A DNA stretch of 64,000 nucleotides from Escallonia rubra (lineage: Eukaryota > Streptophyta > Magnoliopsida > Escalloniales > Escalloniaceae): NCBI GenBank assembly GCA_033065855.1, contig JAVXUO010001818.1, forward strand, positions 62,001-126,000. Direction: 5' to 3'. The position numbers and the translations under genes were made by a program. The notes below the pieces were generated by a model. It had not been told where the DNA came from, made no database searches, and saw only the letters and a program-made list of their open reading frames with translations. Below are positions 58,700 to 64,000 of this stretch, piece by piece. Each line of letters starts with the position of its first letter. The stretch's first letter is position 1.

Positions 58700-60885
58700 A
58701 AAGTGAAGACTAAAAAGAACTTCACGTACAATTCCATGCCCTTGTGTTGGCATTCCTCTTTGAAGCCTTGAAAACTCCCATCTCTGGTGAGATTGCAACC
58801 TCTGTTTCTTGCCAAACCCACCTAAATCTGATCTTTCCCTTCATCACATCCCTCAACCGCCTTCTTCAGCTGTTTATCTCTTCTTTTATCCTCACCAAAT
58901 CTCCTGACCACCATATTTAATACCTTGCCTACCACCAACCCCTCCACCCATTCAATGGACATCAATACCCTAATTGAACAAACCGATCGTCTTACATGCA
59001 CTACTGACCCCATTGACTTGGAAATTAATACAAATCTCTCAGACAGCCTCAACCTCTTGATCATTATTGGGAAAATCATCAGTGATATCTAGATCCATGA
59101 ACAGGACAGTCGACTGCTATTCACTTTCCATAGTGAATCTGACTACCACAGGATCTTGAATCGACCATGGATGGTCATGGGATCCCATTTGGTCCTCAGC
59201 GAGTGGCCACCAGATGTAGCCTTACAGGAGGTGAACCTTTCTAAATCTCCTTTCTGGTTCGCTTTCATAGAATTCCCCCAAAACCGCATGACCCGAAACA
59301 ATGCCATTACTATAGGAGAAAGAATTGGCGATCTTCTAAAGCTTCACAGTTCAAAGTCTGGCAGTATAGGTGATAAGGGTTTTTTAAGACTCAGAGTTGA
59401 AATTGACATTGAGAAGCCCTTTCTCAAAGGTTTTGCTTTGAAAAGGGAAGGAAATGAAGATGTTTGGATTTAATTCATATATGAGAGGCTTCTAGACTTC
59501 AGTTTTAGATGTGGCTCCCTTGGTCACGTTAGAAAATGGTGCAACCGCCTTATTGGTCCAACTGCGGATTGGCAATTTGTATGTGCGCTACGCCCATACA
59601 CTCCTTGGATTAGGGCCTCTTAAATGTGAGTACAACAGCCCCCAATCTCACTCTTTTCCGAAACAAAATACAGAGGATTTGGAAAGCCCAGTGAATGAGA
59701 AAATCTCTCAGGCACCAGAGGTAGGTGAGGCCCTCTCTCTCAAAGTTTCCAACTCCCCTCCATACCCTAACCCTACTTCTGACAAGGATACTACCCCTAC
59801 CCCAACATCAGACACCCGTCCCACCACCTCTAGTCTACCTATCATACAACCCCTCACCTACCTCCCTGCCACCCATTTACAGTTTAGTCCCCAAGACTAT
59901 CTTCCTATAGCCCATAGCCCACCAAACCACCTTTCAAACCAAAACAACTCATCTAACCACTTGTCAAACCAAAACAACTCTTCTAACCAACCCACCTCCA
60001 CCTCGGCAGTCCTCTCCACTCTCCAAAGCAAACCAAATAGAAAATTTTCATGCAACCCTTCTCCCCCAACCTTCAACCATGATAAGCATCTGGAAAATCT
60101 TGAACCCCTATCTCAATTCAAAACACCTTCGGATATCTCCTCTCCAATCTTTAACCCCTCCAACACCAAAATCTCACATACCTCATAAAACCTTACCGTG
60201 TCACTTAACTAGCCCGATACAAAGTCCAACCTGAAAAGAAAATTCACCCAATCTGACCACCATCCCCATAAAAAATAAAAAAAATACCCCAAACAATTTT
60301 AATACCAACCCCCCTTCAACACCTTCTTCCTCCCTGATTTATCCTAAAAGACAGCTAACCTTAAAGCAGAGAGCTCGTCTAACCAAAATAACCAATCTCT
60401 CCCCTTCTCCAATCTTGCACCATGTTTGTTCTTCCCCGTTGGAAGGAGGCGATCCCCTCCAACCACCACCACCATGTTAATCATCTCCCGTAATTTTCGA
60501 GGGCTTGGAACTCAAAGAAAAATTCAAGCCCTCCGCCGGCAATTCCCCTCTGAAATTCTCATCCTTTATTGAAACAAAACTCCTCTCTCACCTTCTCATC
60601 CTCTCTCTTGGATTCCCGAATCATTATGTAGTTGAGCCAATTCTATCTGCTGGAGGCCTATGCCTAGCCTGGAAGCTAGGTGTAGAAATTGAGGTTATTT
60701 CTGTAACCGCTAACCTCATTTCTGTAATTGTTTTTTTTGACCCTCCATCAACCCCATGGATGCTATCCGCCGTCTATGGTCCCCCATACAGACAGGAGAA
60801 ACCCAAGTTTTGGGATAACCTATCAAAAATTGTAGATTCCTTTGCTGGACCCTGGTTTGGAAAAGAGTCTGCAATCTTTGAGAGG
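58700..60885 (+). mobile_element. L1 LINE, 5' half: ORF1 and start of the endonuclease
   Basis: ORF1 begins at the ATG near 58955 (MDINTLIEQTDR). It has the DUF4283-type RNA-binding part (LFTFHSESDYHRILNRPWMV, WPPDVALQEVNLSKSPFWF), then the zinc knuckle FRCGSLGHVRKWC (about 59505), then a long P/S/T/N-rich tail to about 60188. In-frame stops at 59090-59092 and 59471-59473 and at least one frame change break it. ORF2 starts at 60474 (MLIISRNFRGLGTQRKIQAL) with an early TGA; the endonuclease stays readable in another frame (FIETKLLSHLLILSLGF ... MLSAVYGPPYRQEKPKFWDN) and stops just before the GDFN motif. Reverse transcriptase is missing. Confidence 0.85.
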
Positions 60886-60921
60886 TCGTCCTAAACCGAT
60901 GAGTAGGGGAAAAAGTTATAT

Positions 60922-61034
60922 CAACATTAAGAACCTATTACGAAGCTCTGCACAAATGGTCTTGACTCTTGTACATTCGACATTGGAATTTCCGTTGCTA
61001 TAGTTTTCTCCTTGTTACGAGCAATATCTTACTG
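60922..61034. repeat. dispersed repeat, copy 2
   Basis: Same blocks as 49191-49374 but shorter between the last two. It begins about 40 bases after the broken end of the LINE. Confidence 0.6.
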
Positions 61035-61735
61035 CCTTATGAGATACTCCATGAAAATCTTTCAAGCCGATGCAATCACGTAGTCACTTGCTCACAACTC
61101 TTTAAGTCGTCATAGTAGTGTGGAAACAATACTAGCAGCATCTTCCCTCCACCAACCATCCCACATCCTTCGATATCTTCCATTTGTAGTTGTAAGAACT
61201 CGATGGAGTTTGCACTCCTCACAAGAACATCAAGACAAACTTCAGCCGCATAACAATGCCTCACCAAGAACACGCCTCTTATGCTATGCAAGAACTTGCG
61301 CCAGATGACAAATTCGACATCAAGCTTCCGATTGCTACCAGAATCGCATCTCAAATCTTGCAAAAAGTTAGCATTTCGGCTTTCAAGCGAAGAGAAATTT
61401 ACGCTCATACATAATGCTGGTAAGCCAACTCTGAATTTAATTAGACCAGATACACCTAATTTGCTTGTATCTATTGTCCACGAATTTGCTCATCTTCTCT
61501 TACTCCATGGATGCACTTCTTCATGCTGTCTTTGGCTTTGCCATTTCACGTGAGGTGTTTAAATGTATGCACTAATGCACATAGTTACTTTGCAATTTTG
61601 CACATAAGATACTTGCTAAATTGTTTCCATTCTCCTATTTCGTTGGATGCTTTCAAAATGCCATCTGAGATACCCCTAAGATTTACTCTTTCAAAATGCC
61701 CTCTGAGATGCTTTCAAAATGCCCTCTAATATATA
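61035..61735. other. unrecognised stretch, with short local repeats
   Basis: Open frames on both strands at 61076-61408 (110 codons, minus) and 61281-61553 (90 codons, plus) were not recognised. At 61650-61730 a unit close to CTTTCAAAATGCCCTCTGAG is repeated three to four times. This may be remains of an element that carried the FRS fragment. Confidence 0.35.
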
Positions 61736-62430
61736 CTATTTCGGAATTTCACGGGCATTCTTCGGGATAAAAAACATTAGCGCGTGTCGACAAAGTACAC
61801 CTTTACGCTCAAATAGTTGATAGTTACAGTTAACAAATCCGGTGTCTAGACAAATCGATACGGTGAAATGTCTTCTGTTCTTCGGAGCCGAAGAAGAGCA
61901 CAGACATTTGTCAAAGCATAAACTTTGAGATCTTTGGTGCATTGCTCGTGCAACTTTGTCATGCTATATTGATTCAACTTTTGTAGTTCCTCTTGAAACT
62001 GTCTAAACATTTTCTTGGTATAGACTTGAGCCGCATGAGCCTCCAAAGGTGAAAAAACTACTATGGCTCTTTCTTTGTAAACAGTAGCTGCGTCGGCTTC
62101 TCTTTTAAGGAAAAATTTCTTGTCAAGGGCTTTCTGCATCTCAAGTACGAACTCCTTTATACTTGAAGAATGACCTACGTACCCATCAAATAAGGCATTC
62201 TTACCTTCGCTTCTCGAGACCGTAGTCAATTCGGCTGCAAATTTTTTTTTAGTGTAGGCCCTGACCCATTGTGTCTTGATCTCATACAATGCTTTCAACC
62301 ATTCATGAATGTGCAAAGAGTAGTCATCCATTGACTTGGCCCACCTCTCCTCAAACACGTCGACCGTCAATGATTTCTTGATACATGTATTAAAGTCACT
62401 CTTGAATGTCGGATGGAGCTCAAAAATTAA
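61736..62430 (-). pseudogene. FAR1/FRS-like or MULE transposase fragment
   Basis: On the minus strand: FKSDFNTCIKKSLTVDVFEE, ERWAKSMDDYSLHIHEWLKA, LYEIKTQWVRAYTKKKF, TTVSRSEGKNALFDGYVG and then the region ahead of a SWIM finger (NYQLFERKGVLCRHALMFF). These match the C-terminal part of the MULE-type transposase domain in FAR1/FHY3-related proteins, which are domesticated transposases that act as DNA-binding regulators. The N-terminal FAR1 finger and the first part of the transposase core are absent. The SWIM motif keeps its first Cys and CRH, but the second Cys is Tyr. A frame change lies near 61850-61870. It could be a host gene relic or a decayed MULE transposase. Confidence 0.75.
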
Positions 62431-62872
62431 AGTTTGACTTAAAGTTTGTGATGGTGGAAGAATTTAATTGAGGTTTTATTTGGGGTTGATGGAAGATTGT
62501 AGCGGTGAAGATTTTAATTGGGAGGGTTTATGGAGGATGAAGAAATGGTTAGGGGTAGAGAGCTTGAGAGTGAATAAAAACTAAAGGAGAGAGAAAGTGA
62601 GGAAGAGAGGGAGAGAGAGAGAGCCGTCTAACCGCTGACCGCTACTCTTTGTGGGGGTTAACCGCTACAAAGAGGCGCGGTCAGGGAGTTTTACACTGTC
62701 TCGATGCTCGTGAGAGGCATTTCGGGCCATAATGTTAACCGCTAGTCTTAGTGGCGGTTAGCACTTTTTCAGCCAAAAAAAAGATAAATATGGGTCATCC
62801 ACGAGTACACGTGGACGACCAGATATATGGTGCAGAAATTGTTAATTCTCCACCGGTAGATAGGGATCGGCT

Positions 62873-62916
<44 letters not shown>
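62431..62916. other. purine-rich DNA, GCGGTTAACCGC palindromes, partial element end
   Basis: A GA-rich stretch at 62540-62625 is followed by inverted pieces built on GCGGTTAACCGC (62630-62765), which look like the end of a decayed TIR element, perhaps the carrier of the FRS fragment. At 62790-62870 a GTCATCCACG ... CGTGGACGACC hairpin resembles part of the Pack-MULE-like ends. Then (TA)n from about 62876 to 62915. Confidence 0.45.
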
Positions 62917-62917
<1 letters not shown>

Positions 62918-63932
62918 CTGATCCGTTGAGGTTAAGTTGCCCGCACGATCTGACTGTCAATCCACGATCTGTGGAGGGTCCAGTTCTGTTTTTCGCGTTC
63001 TTTTTAAGTACGTCTGCTACATAATGTAGCGAATGGTTTTTTGACAAAAATATCCCTTGTCCGCAATTAATTATGCATCGAAATTTTCTGTCAGCTATAT
63101 AATGTAATGGACATAGTATATATACCAAGGGCAATGGTGTGCACTGTTTCTGGTTTTGATTACGACGAAGGGAATATCAAGCTCTCTTTCTGCTAACCCA
63201 ATGCAAACATGTCTCGCATACCTATGGAGAAGAACATGACAAGGCAGATGAAAAATCATCTCAAGGTCTTAAAATCTCCCCCCCCCCGAACTACGGCCTC
63301 TTCTGTCTCCCTAATAATCCATCTCTATCGTCGACGACGGGTGTTGAAAGGATGCTTTGTGGAAGGGTGTTGAAATTGGGGCTTTCTGATGGCGGAAGAG
63401 GAGAAGGAGGCGGCGACGGAGTCGATGACTGGCCACTGCGCGGCAACGTCAGGTCCTCGTCGTCGATGGCGTAGTTGATCGGCGACGCCCATTACACTGG
63501 CTAAGCTAAAATTAGTGAGATTAGGGTTTATAAGCTAGACAAACTGGACCTGGGTGGTTCCAAATGGTTGACTGAAATTGGCGGTGGCAGGTGGTTGTGG
63601 ATTTCTTCTTCTTGGTAGAGATTTAATTTGTCAATTGTAAATGTCTCGCCGCCTTGGTTTTCTTCTTCTTCGTGGAGACTACATCCTTGGTTTTCTTCTT
63701 CTTCTTGGGACTGCATCTGTGAAAAGAAAAGGAGAATCTGGGAGCCCCATCGTTCACTACAGTAAGTAGCGGACATGAGGGGGGGGGGGGGGGGTATTTT
63801 TGTCAAAAAAAAAATGAGCGGATGTACTTAAAAATAATGCTAAAAACAGATCTGGACCATCATCACAGATGGTCGGCAAGATCGCTCGAGCAACTTAATC
63901 CAAGTTACCCGCACGGTCAACAGATCTGCTCC
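62917..63932. mobile_element. second Pack-MULE-like element, (TA)n-bounded
   Basis: Left end TCTGATCCGTTGAGG, then GTTAAGTTGCCCGCACGATC; right end, reverse complemented, AGCAGATCTGTTGACC then GTGCGGGTAAC...TTAAGTTGCTCGAGCGATC. Both ends abut (TA)n. Degenerate copies of the CGCTACATAATGTAGCG palindrome lie at 63014 and 63092. The ends are clearly the family of 28604-30020 but more diverged. The interior (63300-63720) is GC-rich with frames such as GGCGACGG-coded stretches and may hold captured host DNA, but no family was recognised. Confidence 0.65.
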
Positions 63933-64000
63933 ATATATATATATATATGGAACAACCGGCGTCTATATCCTTCACCAGTAGTTGTTCTATCCTTCACCAC
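63933..64000. other. (TA)n and start of an unidentified sequence
   Basis: A short (TA)n, then GGAACAACCGGCG with two TATCCTTCACCA-type repeats, cut by the window end. Confidence 0.4.

Noticed and set aside
61076-61408. 110-codon minus-strand frame as a host gene exon
   Set aside because: No family recognised and no supporting splice structure; kept only as part of an unrecognised stretch.

Overview
The window is nuclear DNA of a flowering plant, most likely a eudicot. The signs are AT-rich intergenic DNA, spliced introns, a plant 2-oxoglutarate dioxygenase gene, CACTA elements ending CACTACAAG, plant-type Copia and chromovirus retrotransposons, and plant L1 LINEs. The species cannot be read from the sequence. 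No bacterial or organellar genes, CRISPR arrays or true tRNA/rRNA genes were seen.

Only one host gene looks whole: a three-exon, minus-strand 2-oxoglutarate/Fe(II) dioxygenase of the AOP type (49735-50881, 307 aa). Almost everything else is transposable elements, many nested.

Layout: 1-617 unrecognised, with one possible exon. 618-1867 a Mutator-like element with inverted ends. 2212-15234 a probable CACTA element carrying a captured heavy-metal-domain exon and split by a 3.1-kb solo LTR (4518-13912), itself split by a chromovirus (5276-11520). 16275-17736 a duplicated SINE followed by a hAT-like element. 20277-20468 a foldback MITE. 21809-27058 two hAT-like copies side by side, one split by a second 3.2-kb solo LTR. 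27922-28463 another hAT-like element. 28604-30020 a Pack-MULE-like element carrying a sacsin fragment. 30046-48420 a three-level Copia nest: a decayed Copia contains a SIRE/Maximus-like Copia (33476-48225), whose right LTR contains a Tork-like Copia (43162-48151). 49735-50881 the host gene. 51265-53255 a third solo LTR, inserted in an L1 LINE. 54585-58695 a tandem duplication of about 1.5 kb with a hAT-like element in one copy. 58700-60885 the 5' part of another L1. 61736-62430 a FAR1/FRS-like fragment. 62917-63932 a second member of the Pack-MULE-like family.

Several nestings are fixed by target-site duplications read directly: TATAC, ATTTT, GTTTA/GTATA, GGTTT, TGTTGGAT and GAAATAAG. The most unusual signals are arrays of an AGTCGACTGAAA-like motif shared by two unrelated retroelements, and a (TA)n-bounded inverted-repeat family with a recurrent palindrome and a captured, internally duplicated sacsin fragment. 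I found no clear new multi-gene system.
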